A stretch of DNA of 64,000 nucleotides, from assembly GCA_913777665.1 (NCBI GenBank), contig CAJYTF010000040.1:1-64000 (forward strand), read 5' to 3'. The stretch comes from an uncultured Myroides sp. (GTDB lineage: Bacteria; Bacteroidota; Bacteroidia; Flavobacteriales; Flavobacteriaceae). A program made the translations under genes and the position numbers. Below are positions 45,676 through 55,063 of the stretch, piece by piece. The notes beneath the pieces are model-generated. The model had not been told where the DNA came from, did not search any database, and worked only from the letters and a program-made list of their open reading frames with translations. The first letter of the stretch is position 1, and each line of letters begins with the position of its first letter.

Positions 45676-46176
45676 TTAATAATACAACTCCTCACTTTCT
45701 TTTACTTTATCTTTTAAATCAGATAAATTTCCTTTTCTTGATTTTATCAATCCTTTTAAATCTGTGATTTTGTTTTCTGATTCAATCACTTTAATTCCTG
45801 CATTCGATTTATTTCCTTCAGCAAAATAAGTATCATAAATAACATACTTGACTTGTTTATTTGTAAAAGCCAAATACGTTAATTCCATGCCAGAATTTTC
45901 AATACCACCACCTCTACTCCAGCCAGAATATTCAAACTTTTGAAAACTTGATAAATCTTTTTCTTTTGGATATTCTAACTCGATTTTATTTCTTGAACCA
46001 TATCTATAAACAATATATTTCTCGTCTTTATCAATACAAACCGACAATTGTTTACCATTTTTCATTTTAAGATGATAAACTAACTTTTCGTTTTTTAATT
46101 GATAGCTTATTTTTGTACTTTTATCAAACTGAAATATTGACAAGAACAGAATTGAATATAATACAACTTTTGTCAT
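45676..46176 (-). CDS. Hypothetical secreted protein
   Basis: About 166 residues from the ATG at 46176 (MTKVVLYSILFLSIFQF, a signal-peptide-like stretch without a clear cleavage site); the longer frame starts inside the divergent truC gene and is unlikely. The mature part is Lys-rich and strand-forming (KLVYHLKMKNGKQLSVCIDKD ... VIYDTYFAEG), with a charged helical end. No family recognised. Confidence 0.7.
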   Translation of the reverse strand: MTKVVLYSILFLSIFQFDKSTKISYQLKNEKLVYHLKMKNGKQLSVCIDKDEKYIVYRYGSRNKIELEYPKEKDLSSFQKFEYSGWSRGGGIENSGMELTYLAFTNKQVKYVIYDTYFAEGNKSNAGIKVIESENKITDLKGLIKSRKGNLSDLKDKVKESEELYY

Positions 46177-46205
46177 CACTCTTTTTTCTAAAGTTAAAAA
46201 AATAA

Positions 46206-46904
46206 ATGAATCCACTCGAAATAATTTATCAAGACGAATATCTGGTTGCCATCAACAAACCGCACGATTTGCTGGTTCATCAGTCACCTATTGCACGAAA
46301 TGCCGAAGAATTTGCTATTCAGTTTTTACGCGATCAAATCAATCAAAAAGTATATCCGGTACACAGGTTAGATCGTAAAACATCGGGTGTTTTGCTTTTT
46401 GCTTTAGATAAAGAAACTAACCGAAATTTGGTTGAACAATTCACAAATAAATCAACCGAAAAAAAATATTGGGCAATTGTTCGCGGTTTTTGTGCCGATG
46501 AATTAATCATTGATTATGCTTTGCATCGTGACGATGGTGTGTTGCAAGATGCCGTTACCAAAATAAAAACCTTGGAAAAAGCCGAGATTGATTTACCGCA
46601 TGGTAAACACCAAACATCGCGCTACAGTTTAATTGAAGCCACGCCTTTAACCGGACGCATGCACCAAATTCGCAAGCACATGGCGCATATTTTACACCCA
46701 ATTATTGGCGACCGACCGCATGGTTGCAACAAGCAGAATAAATTGTGGCTGGAAAAATTTGGTATGAAAACCATGTTGCTGCATGCACACAGTTTAACAT
46801 TTCTGCATCCGCACGCACAGCAAAGCATAACTTTAACAGCACAACCGTCGCAAGTATTTTTAGATGTTTATAAAATGCTTGGTTTTAAAACTTTAGATTT
46901 GTAA
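46206..46904 (+). CDS. truC: tRNA pseudouridine synthase C-like (RluA family)
   Basis: 232 residues. RluA-family pseudouridine synthase with the catalytic Asp in VHRLDRKTSGVLLFALD and the RMHQIRKHMAHILHPIIGD motif. The short length without an S4 domain, the INKPHDLLVHQS opening and the HQTSRYSL region follow E. coli TruC, which modifies U65 of tRNA. Other RluA-type substrates remain possible. First of three close plus-strand genes. Confidence 0.85.
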   Translation: MNPLEIIYQDEYLVAINKPHDLLVHQSPIARNAEEFAIQFLRDQINQKVYPVHRLDRKTSGVLLFALDKETNRNLVEQFTNKSTEKKYWAIVRGFCADELIIDYALHRDDGVLQDAVTKIKTLEKAEIDLPHGKHQTSRYSLIEATPLTGRMHQIRKHMAHILHPIIGDRPHGCNKQNKLWLEKFGMKTMLLHAHSLTFLHPHAQQSITLTAQPSQVFLDVYKMLGFKTLDL

Positions 46905-46917
46905 AAAATTTACCGTA

Positions 46918-48000
46918 ATGGAAATTGGTTTTTATAGTTTATCTATCCTTTTAATTTTTGCATCGTTAATTCCGCTGGTAGAAAACCAACATTGGTTTTT
47001 CAGGATTTTCGATTTTGGAAAAGTCCAGATTTTTGTTCTGCAACTCATTGTTTTAGTTTTGGCATTTACATTTGTACCAAGAACTATCTATTTTTTGTTT
47101 GCTCAGGCTGCGTTGGTTTGCTGTATGATTTACGAGATTTATCTGCTTTTTCCGTACACGCCATTTTATAAGATCGAAAAAAAGGTTAAAACCGAAAAAT
47201 CGTCTGAAAGTATTAAAGTCATTTCCACCAATATTTATCAGTTTAATAAAGAATATGATCGATTTTTGAAGTTTTTAGAGAACGAAAATCCGGATATCAT
47301 TCTTACAATGGAATCAAACCAAGATTGGGAAGATGCATTGCAAGTTTTAAAACCGAACTATCCGTATTTTTGTGAAATCGCTTTAGAAAACACTTACGGA
47401 ATGCATTTGTATTCTAAAATTGAAATGACCAATTGCCAGAAACATTATTTTGTTGCCGACGATATTCCGAGTATTGAAGCTACTTTTAAAACAAAAGATG
47501 GTTTTGAGTTTGTGTTTTTTGGCGTGCATCCGCCGCCGCCAAGCCCCACCGAAGAAGAAAATGCAAAAGAACGCGATGGCGAATTATTATCGGTTGCCAA
47601 AAAAGTAAAAGAAGATCGTAAACCTGCTGTTGTAATTGGCGACTTTAATAATGTGGCGTGGGCAAAATCATCGGTATTATTCAGAAAAACATCCGGAACA
47701 ATCGATCCAAGAATTGGTCGCGGTTTAATATCAACCTTTCATGCAAAATACCGTTTGCTGCGTTTTCCGATCGATCAAATGTTTCATACAACCGACATTT
47801 TTGTAGAAGAATTAAAAGCGATGCCAACCGTTGGGTCTGACCATTTACCTTTGTACTGTAAGTTTTTTATCGATAAAATTAACGACGATCAGGAAGATTT
47901 GGTGGAACATTTAGAAAAAGACGATCGCGAAGAAGTATCGGAAATGATTGAAGAAGGAAAAGCCGAAGAAAGCGACAGAGAAACCGTTGTTACCGAATAA
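46918..48000 (+). CDS. Endonuclease/exonuclease/phosphatase-family membrane protein
   Basis: 360 residues. Two or three N-terminal membrane helices (about 1-85) anchor an EEP domain with KVISTNIYQFNKEYDRF, DIILTMESNQDW, FFGVHPPPPSP, VVIGDFNNVAWAKSS and the C-terminal VGSDHLPLYC, which supplies the catalytic Asp-His pair. After about residue 320 comes an acidic, Glu-rich tail. Probably a periplasmic nuclease or phosphodiesterase; substrate not known. It lies 13 nt after truC. Confidence 0.9.
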   Translation: MEIGFYSLSILLIFASLIPLVENQHWFFRIFDFGKVQIFVLQLIVLVLAFTFVPRTIYFLFAQAALVCCMIYEIYLLFPYTPFYKIEKKVKTEKSSESIKVISTNIYQFNKEYDRFLKFLENENPDIILTMESNQDWEDALQVLKPNYPYFCEIALENTYGMHLYSKIEMTNCQKHYFVADDIPSIEATFKTKDGFEFVFFGVHPPPPSPTEEENAKERDGELLSVAKKVKEDRKPAVVIGDFNNVAWAKSSVLFRKTSGTIDPRIGRGLISTFHAKYRLLRFPIDQMFHTTDIFVEELKAMPTVGSDHLPLYCKFFIDKINDDQEDLVEHLEKDDREEVSEMIEEGKAEESDRETVVTE

Positions 48001-48033
48001 TTTAATTATCTTTACCACATAAACTGCTAATGA

Positions 48034-48438
48034 ATGAAAGCATATATATCGGTTGATACAATTACAAGAAAATCTTTAGGAAAAGAAATTATTGCACTGG
48101 GCATGGCAATGAGTACAGCGAATGTGGAACAGTTTATCTTTGTTGATAAATATCCGTTTGAAGCCGGTCAGGAAGCCGAAATGATGCAGCAAGCAATGAA
48201 AGAAATAGATTCCAGCAACTTTTTAATTATCGAAGCTACATCGGTTAACGTTACCTCGTGTATTGAATTGGGTTACGCCAAAGCAAAACGTAAACCTATT
48301 GTTTATTTGCAAAAAGCCGAAGTCGATACCAACGATTTACTTTTTGCATTAAGCAATTTTCATATTTTATATTCAAGTCCAAAAGATTTGTTCGACCAAT
48401 TAAACGAATTTCTTAAAAACGTTTTACCGCAAAATTAA
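48034..48438 (+). CDS. Nucleoside 2-deoxyribosyltransferase-like protein
   Basis: 134 residues. The fold pattern is KAYISVD at the start, KEIDSSNFLIIEATSVNVTSCIELGYAKAKRKPIVYL in the middle (Asp and the Glu in the E-L-G-Y-A segment as in the deoxyribosyltransferase-like superfamily) and a helical end. No signal peptide. Enzymatic activity is uncertain: related small proteins include nucleotide hydrolases and signalling proteins. Followed by a hairpin terminator. Confidence 0.7.
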   Translation: MKAYISVDTITRKSLGKEIIALGMAMSTANVEQFIFVDKYPFEAGQEAEMMQQAMKEIDSSNFLIIEATSVNVTSCIELGYAKAKRKPIVYLQKAEVDTNDLLFALSNFHILYSSPKDLFDQLNEFLKNVLPQN

Positions 48439-48440
48439 TA

Positions 48441-48469
48441 AGCTTTGATATTTTCAAAGCTCTTTTTTT
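48441..48469 (+). terminator. Terminator after deoxyribosyltransferase-like gene
   Basis: Stem AGCTTTGA (48441-48448) / TCAAAGCT (48454-48461), then C and seven T. Confidence 0.85.
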
Positions 48470-48547
48470 ATACGGCAGTTTCAATCAAAGCAAAACTTCA
48501 CAACATAAATTTTAATATATTTGTTTTTAATAACACAACAATTAAGC

Positions 48548-50587
48548 ATGAAATTTAGTCAGTTTACCATGATAGCAATAGCTGTTGTATCACTAACAGC
48601 CTGCAACAAAAACAACAAAACAAGCAATTACAAAAGCGTTACAGACAGTTTACAAAGCGTACAGTTTGAACCGGAAAAATTTGCCGATGTTCAGGTGCTG
48701 AAATACGATATTCCGGGTTGGGAAAAACTAACCCTGAAAGAGAAAAAACTGGTGTATTATCTGGCACAAGCAGGCTATTCGGGTCGTGATATTTTTTGGG
48801 ATCAAAACTATAAATACAACTTAAAAATTCGTACGGCGCTTGAAAACGTCTATAAAAACTACAAGGGCGATAAAAAAAGCGAAAACTGGAAAAATTTCGA
48901 GATTTATTTAAAACGCGTCTGGTTTTCTAACGGTATTCACCATCATTATTCAAACAGTAAAATCAAGCCCGATTTTCCGCAAACGTATCTTCAGAAATTA
49001 TTAAAAGAAACCAAAACAAATTTAGATGCAAGTATTGTGGAAGTTCTTTTTAACGATGTTGATGGTAAAAAAGTGAATTTAAACGAATCGAAAGGTTTGG
49101 TACAAGGTTCGGCGGTTAATTTTTACGGAAAAGGATTAAATGCGAAAGATGTAGAGCGTTTTTACGGAAGTATGATTCCTGCGGATACCTTACGACCTTT
49201 ATCTACCGGATTGAACTCAAAACTGGTTAGAACAGAATCGGGTAAAATTGAAGAGCGCGTGTGGAAAAGTGGCGGAATGTACGGTGCTGCCATTGATAAA
49301 ATTGTTTATTGGCTGGAAAAAGCGGTAGAAGTTGCCGAAAATAAACCGCAAGCCGATGCGTTGAAGATTTTGATTGATTTTTACAAAACCGGCGATCTTA
49401 AAAAATGGGACGATTACAACGTGGCTTGGGTAAAAGCTACCGAAGGAAATATTGATTACATCAACGGATTTATCGAAGTTTATAACGATCCGTTAGGGCA
49501 TAAAGCATCGTACGAATCAACGGTTCAGATTAAAGATTTCGACATGTCGGCAAAAATGGAAGTAATTTCTAAAAGTGCGCAGTGGTTTGAAGATAGTTCG
49601 CCTTTAATGCCCGAACATAAAAAGAAAAACGTAGTAGGTGTATCTTACAAAACCGTTATTGTGGCTGCCGAAAGTGGCGATACGTCACCGGCAACGCCAA
49701 TTGGTGTGAACCTTCCAAATGCAGACTGGATTCGTGCGGAACATGGTTCAAAATCAATTTCGTTAGGAAATATTATCGATGCATACAACAAAGCCGGCGG
49801 TGGCGATAAATTAAAGGAATTTGCGTTTGACGAGAATGAAATTCAACTTTCACAACGTTACAGCGAATTGGCTGATAAGTTACATACGGCATTGCACGAA
49901 GTAATTGGGCACGCATCGGGTCAGTTAAATCCGGGAGTTGGTACGCCAAAAGAAACCTTAAAAAGTTACGCATCTACTTTAGAAGAAGGTCGTGCCGATT
50001 TGGTTGCGCTTTACTATTTGTACGATAAAAAAATTCAGGATTTAGGTTTGGTTGATAATTGGCAGAATCTGGGAATGGCAGCTTATAACGATTATATCCG
50101 CAACGGATTAATGACGCAGTTGGTCAGAATTGAACCAGGTCAGGATATCGAAGAAGCACACATGCGTAACCGCCAATGGGTTTCGGCATGGGTTTTTGAA
50201 AAAGGAAAAGAATTCAACGTGATTGAAAAAGTGATTCGCGACAATAAAACCTACTTTAAAATAAATGATTATGCACGTTTGCATGATTTGTTCGGACAAT
50301 TGCTGCGTGAAACACAACGCATAAAATCAGAAGGAGATTTTAAAGCTGCGAAAGAACTGGTTGAAAATTATGGTGTAAAAGTTGACAAGCAACTACACAA
50401 AGAAGTGTTAGAACGCAGCAAAAAGTTCAACACCGCACCTTACCGCGGTTTTGTAAATCCAGTGCTTGTTCCTGTAACAAATGAAAAAGGCGAAATTACC
50501 GATATTGTGGTAACCTACCCTAAAACGTTTGCTGAACAAATGTTGTATTATTCTAAAAACTACAACTTTCTTCCTTTAGAAAATTAA
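48548..50587 (+). CDS. Dipeptidyl peptidase III-like (M49) lipoprotein
   Basis: 679 residues from the ATG at 48548 (lipoprotein signal MKFSQFTMIAIAVVSLTAC). Zinc dipeptidyl peptidase with the M49 motif HEVIGH at residues 450-455 and EEGRAD near 479-484 (usually EECRAD/E), which give the two His and the second Glu ligand. Likely periplasmic, releasing dipeptides from peptides. TATATTTG at 48516-48523 fits a -7 box and rules out the longer frame's start. Confidence 0.92.
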   Translation: MKFSQFTMIAIAVVSLTACNKNNKTSNYKSVTDSLQSVQFEPEKFADVQVLKYDIPGWEKLTLKEKKLVYYLAQAGYSGRDIFWDQNYKYNLKIRTALENVYKNYKGDKKSENWKNFEIYLKRVWFSNGIHHHYSNSKIKPDFPQTYLQKLLKETKTNLDASIVEVLFNDVDGKKVNLNESKGLVQGSAVNFYGKGLNAKDVERFYGSMIPADTLRPLSTGLNSKLVRTESGKIEERVWKSGGMYGAAIDKIVYWLEKAVEVAENKPQADALKILIDFYKTGDLKKWDDYNVAWVKATEGNIDYINGFIEVYNDPLGHKASYESTVQIKDFDMSAKMEVISKSAQWFEDSSPLMPEHKKKNVVGVSYKTVIVAAESGDTSPATPIGVNLPNADWIRAEHGSKSISLGNIIDAYNKAGGGDKLKEFAFDENEIQLSQRYSELADKLHTALHEVIGHASGQLNPGVGTPKETLKSYASTLEEGRADLVALYYLYDKKIQDLGLVDNWQNLGMAAYNDYIRNGLMTQLVRIEPGQDIEEAHMRNRQWVSAWVFEKGKEFNVIEKVIRDNKTYFKINDYARLHDLFGQLLRETQRIKSEGDFKAAKELVENYGVKVDKQLHKEVLERSKKFNTAPYRGFVNPVLVPVTNEKGEITDIVVTYPKTFAEQMLYYSKNYNFLPLEN

Positions 50588-50590
50588 CCA

Positions 50591-50622
50591 AAAAAATACC
50601 GCCTTTAAAAGCGGTATTTTTT
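50591..50622. terminator. Bidirectional terminator after M49 peptidase
   Basis: Stem AAAAAATACCGC (50591-50602) / GCGGTATTTTTT (50611-50622), 8-nt loop, between convergent genes. The right arm touches the stop codon of the methyltransferase gene. Confidence 0.85.
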
Positions 50623-52211
50623 TATTTTATCAAATGAATACTGATATTTGCACGTTCATCGGCAGGATATTTACGGGTATAATTATCATCAACAGACAAC
50701 CCCGAACGTTTTACACATTCTTCAAAAACATTCAATTCCAAAATATATTGATCCGAAAAACCGTGTGTGGCATCGTAAGCCGTTGCAGCTGTTAAACCAA
50801 TATTTTTTGATGTGATGTTAGGATCTAACGTATGCAATTCAATCACCAACAATCCGAATTTAGAAATAAATGGCCGCCATTTTTGTAAATGTTCCACCAA
50901 ACTTTGTTCCACCCATTCGTTAGGCAACAATATGCCGTTGGTTGCATAAGCTCCGGTTGAAGAACTTTCTTGCAAATTTTCAGTTTTTACAGGTTGCTCC
51001 CAAATTCTGTTATGATCTAAAAAGGTACGCATATTCAGCAAATCGTTCAGCTCAATATTGTACTCGTCTTTTAAATCGGCAGCCAATTTTACCGGATTTC
51101 CTATATCGCCCCAAATAACTTTTGCCCAAATATCATTCGATATTAAATTAGCTCGAGTAATTTTCAGAGCTTCCTGATTGTAATCAGCACCAACCAAAAA
51201 CAGCGGATGTGTTTCTAAATGTTTTCCACGCAACGTTCGGTTTTCAATGGTTTCAAACAAATGTTCCAGCAAAGCACCATTACCGCAACCCATATCTAAA
51301 ATCCCTTTTGGTTGTTCATCAAGAGGTTTGTTGAATATTTCGATAATCAACTCATCAACCGCTTTAAAGTACGTTGCGTGTGCACCGCCACTTCCCCAAA
51401 CATTCATGGCTCTGTCCACATGAATTTCCTGCTGTCCGCCATTGTCTTGCTTCACTTCTGAAACATTACCGAACAACAGATGCTGCATCTGACTCAGCAT
51501 AGGCAAATAAGAAACCGTAACACCGTATGATGTTGCTCTGCGGGCAAAAAACAAGCCCTCATCTGTAAAACTATAGTTGTGATTTTTCTTGTTGAACCAA
51601 CCTAAATGCGTTAGAAAATCGAGCAGTTTTTCGAAACTTTCCGGATCTTTATGATATTCTTCTGCCTTAAAGCTCGACTCCATAAAATATTTGTGAAACA
51701 TACCGTTCATTCCCAAACGAACAATTGTTGGTCCAACCAAGCAACCTTCTACATAATAATTCAGTTGTTTACGAATTTCATTGTCCTCGTCGTTCAAAGC
51801 CGAAGGTAAAAGTGTATCGTTCTGGTAGCTTTCTAACAAAGGTTTTAATTTTAAAAATGGTTCTTTTTCGAACAATCGATTATGGAAACCTTGCGAAAAC
51901 TGTATCATTTCCATTACAGGTTTTAACGAATCTGCATAACGCAACATTTGATCGAACTTTGTAGTTTTTTCAACAGAAACCTGCGGTTTAACTTGATATT
52001 TCAAAAAACCTTGTGATGCTAACACGCGTAATGCCACGTTTAAGTAGCCTTCATTCGCATTAAATTGAGTAGCAAGTTCGTTCAAAGTTACTTTTTCATT
52101 CTTCGAAATAAACTGCAAAATATCGGCATTGTTAAGCGTAACTAAAACCGGCAGCGTGACAATTCCGTCTAAGTGTCGAAAAATAACGCTTCGTAAATCT
52201 TTTTTATCCAT
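50622..52211 (-). CDS. Large class I SAM-dependent methyltransferase with N-terminal winged helix
   Basis: 529 residues, about twice the size of a simple methyltransferase. The N-terminus (about 10-75: LVTLNNADILQF ... LNELATQFNANEGYLNVALRVLASQGFL) resembles the dimerisation winged helix of O-methyltransferases; a helical middle follows, and the SAM-binding domain starts near 300 with ILDMGCGNGALLEHLFE and FLVGADYNQEALKITRANL. It stands alone between convergent and divergent genes, without biosynthetic partners. Substrate unknown; large polyketide-associated methyltransferases look similar in layout, but I cannot establish homology. Confidence 0.82.
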   Translation of the reverse strand: MDKKDLRSVIFRHLDGIVTLPVLVTLNNADILQFISKNEKVTLNELATQFNANEGYLNVALRVLASQGFLKYQVKPQVSVEKTTKFDQMLRYADSLKPVMEMIQFSQGFHNRLFEKEPFLKLKPLLESYQNDTLLPSALNDEDNEIRKQLNYYVEGCLVGPTIVRLGMNGMFHKYFMESSFKAEEYHKDPESFEKLLDFLTHLGWFNKKNHNYSFTDEGLFFARRATSYGVTVSYLPMLSQMQHLLFGNVSEVKQDNGGQQEIHVDRAMNVWGSGGAHATYFKAVDELIIEIFNKPLDEQPKGILDMGCGNGALLEHLFETIENRTLRGKHLETHPLFLVGADYNQEALKITRANLISNDIWAKVIWGDIGNPVKLAADLKDEYNIELNDLLNMRTFLDHNRIWEQPVKTENLQESSSTGAYATNGILLPNEWVEQSLVEHLQKWRPFISKFGLLVIELHTLDPNITSKNIGLTAATAYDATHGFSDQYILELNVFEECVKRSGLSVDDNYTRKYPADERANISIHLIK

Positions 52212-52389
52212 AGATATATAAATCTTCTTTCAAATCACTACTCGAATAAACTTGTTGTGACGACTATTTTTTAATCTTCACAAAATTAATAAACTTTATT
52301 TTACTACTGTATTTTTTATGAATCTTTTTACAAAACCTCTTATTTTACAGGTTCTGCAATAATTTTAGTAATTTTGCAAAAAACGAATA

Positions 52390-53070
52390 ATGAAAAACAC
52401 GCTACTTTTAATTTTGTTGGCTTTTAGTTTTCAAACAAACGCACAAACTGTTGAAGCTTCTACAACCATTCCTACAAATGAGTATTTAGATTTATTGGCT
52501 AGTAACTTGGAAATTCCCGATGCTGTTCAACAAAAATTTGCCAGCCAAGATTTAAACCTAACTATTGTATTAACCATTACAAAAGATGGTTCGGTTTTTA
52601 ATCCGAAAATTCAAAATGATTCCCTGCAATTAGAATCGAACCTAAAAAAAGCGATTGAAAAATTACCAAAATGGAATCCTAAAACCGAAGACGGTGTTGC
52701 AGTTGTATCAAGAAAAGCTTTTAATTTGGTTATACCTGTAGAGCAAACTATTGAAGAAGAGCCAATCGCTGGGCAAGTTTATATGAAAGCAACACCAAAA
52801 GATGGGTTGAAAAACTTTATGAAACGATTTATGGAAGAATTTAAATTTGATAGTAAAAAGGTGGATTATGATATTAAAATGCGATTAAGATTCTTTGTTG
52901 AAAAAGACGGCACACTTTCAAACGTGGAAGTAGTACAAGCTAATACTCCATTGTTTCATTCAGAAGCAATAAACGTCATAAAATCTACCAGATGGAATCC
53001 AGCAATTGAAAATGGCAAACCGGTCCGATCAAGTTTTACTATTCCAATTACAATTAAATATCAAGATTAA
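52390..53070 (+). CDS. Secreted protein with tandem TonB-C-like domains, paralogue A
   Basis: 226 residues. Signal peptide MKNTLLLILLAFSFQTNAQ, then two TonB-C-like units: LTIVLTITKDGSVFNPKI ... LPKWNPKTEDGVAV and MRLRFFVEKDGTLSNVEVVQA ... STRWNPAIENGKPVRSSFTIPITI. No membrane helix besides the signal peptide, so it is not a classical TonB. Paralogue B begins 2 nt downstream, so both share one mRNA. TAATTTTG at 52369-52376 fits a -7 box. Role unknown. Confidence 0.82.
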   Translation: MKNTLLLILLAFSFQTNAQTVEASTTIPTNEYLDLLASNLEIPDAVQQKFASQDLNLTIVLTITKDGSVFNPKIQNDSLQLESNLKKAIEKLPKWNPKTEDGVAVVSRKAFNLVIPVEQTIEEEPIAGQVYMKATPKDGLKNFMKRFMEEFKFDSKKVDYDIKMRLRFFVEKDGTLSNVEVVQANTPLFHSEAINVIKSTRWNPAIENGKPVRSSFTIPITIKYQD

Positions 53071-53072
53071 CC

Positions 53073-53783
53073 ATGAAAAACATACTATTTTTTCTTTTTA
53101 CTTTTCTAACAACCATCGTTTCATCTGCTCAAAACTCAAAGGCAATTCCACCTTACGAAGCCACACAATACGTTCAAAATATTATTCAAGAATTAGAAAT
53201 TCCCGATGAAACTTTTGATAAAATGCGCGGCAAAGACAACATCGTTCAGGTAAAATTGTTTTTAAACGATAAAGGCGAGGTTACAAAAGCAAACATTCCA
53301 AACGATGAATTTGAATTGGAAACCTTGATTGTTCCAATTATTAAACAGCTTCCAAATTTTAAACCTGCCATTGTGGACGGTACAGCTAAAGCGAGTTTGT
53401 ACAACCTATCTTTTGTAATAAATGAGTACAATTATTTCAAAATGGTTCGCCAGAAAGCATCGCCAATAAACGGTATGGAAAAGTTTAGTGAGAAAGTCAG
53501 CAATAATTTCTATGTGACTGATCAGGAACGCGCGAATTTAAACGTAGCAAAAACAAAAACTAAGCTTGATATTGCCATTGATTTTATTGTTGAAAAAGAC
53601 GGTTCGGTGTCAAGTTTTAGAATGGTTGATCCTGAATTGGAATATTTCCAGAAACGAATGATGCAAGCTGTAAAACGTGCCGCAAAAAAATGGATTCCGG
53701 GTACGATAAACGGATCGCCTGTTCGTACAAAATTTACTTATACGCTAACAATCAGCGTTGATTTTCACTCTTTAAACATATAA
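53073..53783 (+). CDS. Secreted protein with tandem TonB-C-like domains, paralogue B
   Basis: 236 residues with signal peptide (MKNILFFLFTFLTTIVSSAQ). Same two-unit plan as paralogue A: NIVQVKLFLNDKGEVTKANI ... LPNFKPAIVDGTAKA and IAIDFIVEKDGSVSSFRMVD ... KKWIPGTINGSPVRTKFTYTLTI. A tandem duplication followed by divergence. The same F-V-E-K-D-G-S unit also ends the M56 protein at 32830-34416. Confidence 0.82.
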   Translation: MKNILFFLFTFLTTIVSSAQNSKAIPPYEATQYVQNIIQELEIPDETFDKMRGKDNIVQVKLFLNDKGEVTKANIPNDEFELETLIVPIIKQLPNFKPAIVDGTAKASLYNLSFVINEYNYFKMVRQKASPINGMEKFSEKVSNNFYVTDQERANLNVAKTKTKLDIAIDFIVEKDGSVSSFRMVDPELEYFQKRMMQAVKRAAKKWIPGTINGSPVRTKFTYTLTISVDFHSLNI

Positions 53784-53823
53784 AACCGATATAAATACCT
53801 ATTTTTGCAATAAATTTTTTAAA

Positions 53824-54357
53824 ATGAGTACACACAACACACCACCAACACACAAAGAGGTTAAGCCTATAGCACCAAAAGTAAAAGAATTAGTTGCAAA
53901 CTCTAAATCGATCATTTTAGGAACGGTTGATGCCGAAGGTAACCCAAATTCAAGCTACGCTCCGTTTGTTAACATTGACAATAAATTCTATATTTTAGTT
54001 TCTTTTATGGCGCGCCATACTAAAAACTTAAGAGATCAGAAAAAAGCATCGATGATGTTTATTGCCGACGAAAGCGATTCTAAACAAATATACGCACGCG
54101 AACGTTTGACTTTTGATGTTACTACAACTCAAATTGAAAGAGATTCTGCTCAATGGGATACCGTTGTTGAAAAATTAAAAGAAGCGCACGGAAAAGTGGT
54201 TGAAGTAATTGTTCCTATGGAAGATTTTATCATGATTGCTTTAAACCCGGTAAAAGGTGCTTACGTAAACGGTTTTGGTAGCGCTTATTTTGTTGATGAA
54301 AACTTAGATGTTTTAGAACACAGAAACGATATTAATCACGGTCAAAAACAAGATTAA
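53824..54357 (+). CDS. HugZ/HutZ-like haem-utilisation protein (PNPOx-fold)
   Basis: 177 residues. Split-barrel flavin-like fold: KSIILGTVDAEGNPNSSYAPFV, FYILVSFMARHTKNLRDQKKASMMFI, then AYVNGFGSAYFV, the segment seen in HugZ/HutZ haem-degrading proteins. No signal peptide, cytoplasmic. TATTTTTG at 53800-53807 is a good -7 box. No haem uptake genes are adjacent, so the haem role rests on family resemblance. Confidence 0.82.
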   Translation: MSTHNTPPTHKEVKPIAPKVKELVANSKSIILGTVDAEGNPNSSYAPFVNIDNKFYILVSFMARHTKNLRDQKKASMMFIADESDSKQIYARERLTFDVTTTQIERDSAQWDTVVEKLKEAHGKVVEVIVPMEDFIMIALNPVKGAYVNGFGSAYFVDENLDVLEHRNDINHGQKQD

Positions 54358-54365
54358 TTATACAT

Positions 54366-54396
54366 AAAACTCCTTCAAATTGAAGGAGTTTTTTTA
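54366..54396 (+). terminator. Terminator after HugZ-like gene
   Basis: Stem AAACTCCTTC (54367-54376) / GAAGGAGTTT (54382-54391) and a T run. Confidence 0.85.
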
Positions 54397-54523
54397 TAAC
54401 ACTTCTTAAATTTTATGTATTTATTTGTATAAATTTATCGACTCTTATTATTAATCTATTTTCATTCGATTTATATTATTTATTAAAAAATTAGGGTTTT
54501 ACTCATATAAATGCATAAAAAGG

Positions 54524-55063
54524 CTAATTTACTATTTCGCAGTGATATAACGATAAAAACATACTATCTAATTCATTTAAATCTTTCTCATTCTCCGGAA
54601 TATTCTTCTGGCAATTATTTCGTGATAGTATCGCCAAAACATCTTTTCTTACATCCCATATTGCTTCATCTAAAGTACACTTATGTAAAGAGATATCTCT
54701 TTTGGTATAATCTTCGCCAAATTGGGAGAATAAATATTCTTTCATTTTTTCAAAATCAGACTGAGTGATTCCCTCTATTGAATCAATATTTTTAAAATGT
54801 ATTATAACATTTGTTAATACCCCATGTTCAAAGGTAAGTATTATTATGTGTATAGGAATATCCAAAAAAGATTTATATTCTTTACCAATATAAATATATT
54901 CTTGGATTGCTGACTTCGGATCATTACCTAGATCTGGCGTAATATTGTTCACATCTTTTAACTTTGATCCTAAACAGAAACCTAACATGCACTTTTCATA
55001 GCTTTGAGAATTTATTATTTGTGTACATAAAACAAAAAATATAAATAGAATTTTTTTTATCAT
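54524..55063 (-). CDS. Orphan secreted hypothetical protein
   Basis: About 179 residues from the ATG at 55063 (MIKKILFIFFVLCTQIINSQ, signal peptide). Mature part has a CMLGFCLGSKLKDV start, an IHIIILTFEHGVLTNVIIHF strand pair and three further Cys. No family recognised. Flanked by 160-bp and 115-bp AT-rich gaps without repeats. The region looks more AT-rich than its surroundings, which could mean recent acquisition or weak selection. Confidence 0.7.
   Translation of the reverse strand: MIKKILFIFFVLCTQIINSQSYEKCMLGFCLGSKLKDVNNITPDLGNDPKSAIQEYIYIGKEYKSFLDIPIHIIILTFEHGVLTNVIIHFKNIDSIEGITQSDFEKMKEYLFSQFGEDYTKRDISLHKCTLDEAIWDVRKDVLAILSRNNCQKNIPENEKDLNELDSMFLSLYHCEIVN

Noticed and set aside
54511..54768. 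Plus-strand 85-codon ORF
   Set aside because: Antisense to the secreted gene at 54524-55063, which has a signal peptide; this frame has none.
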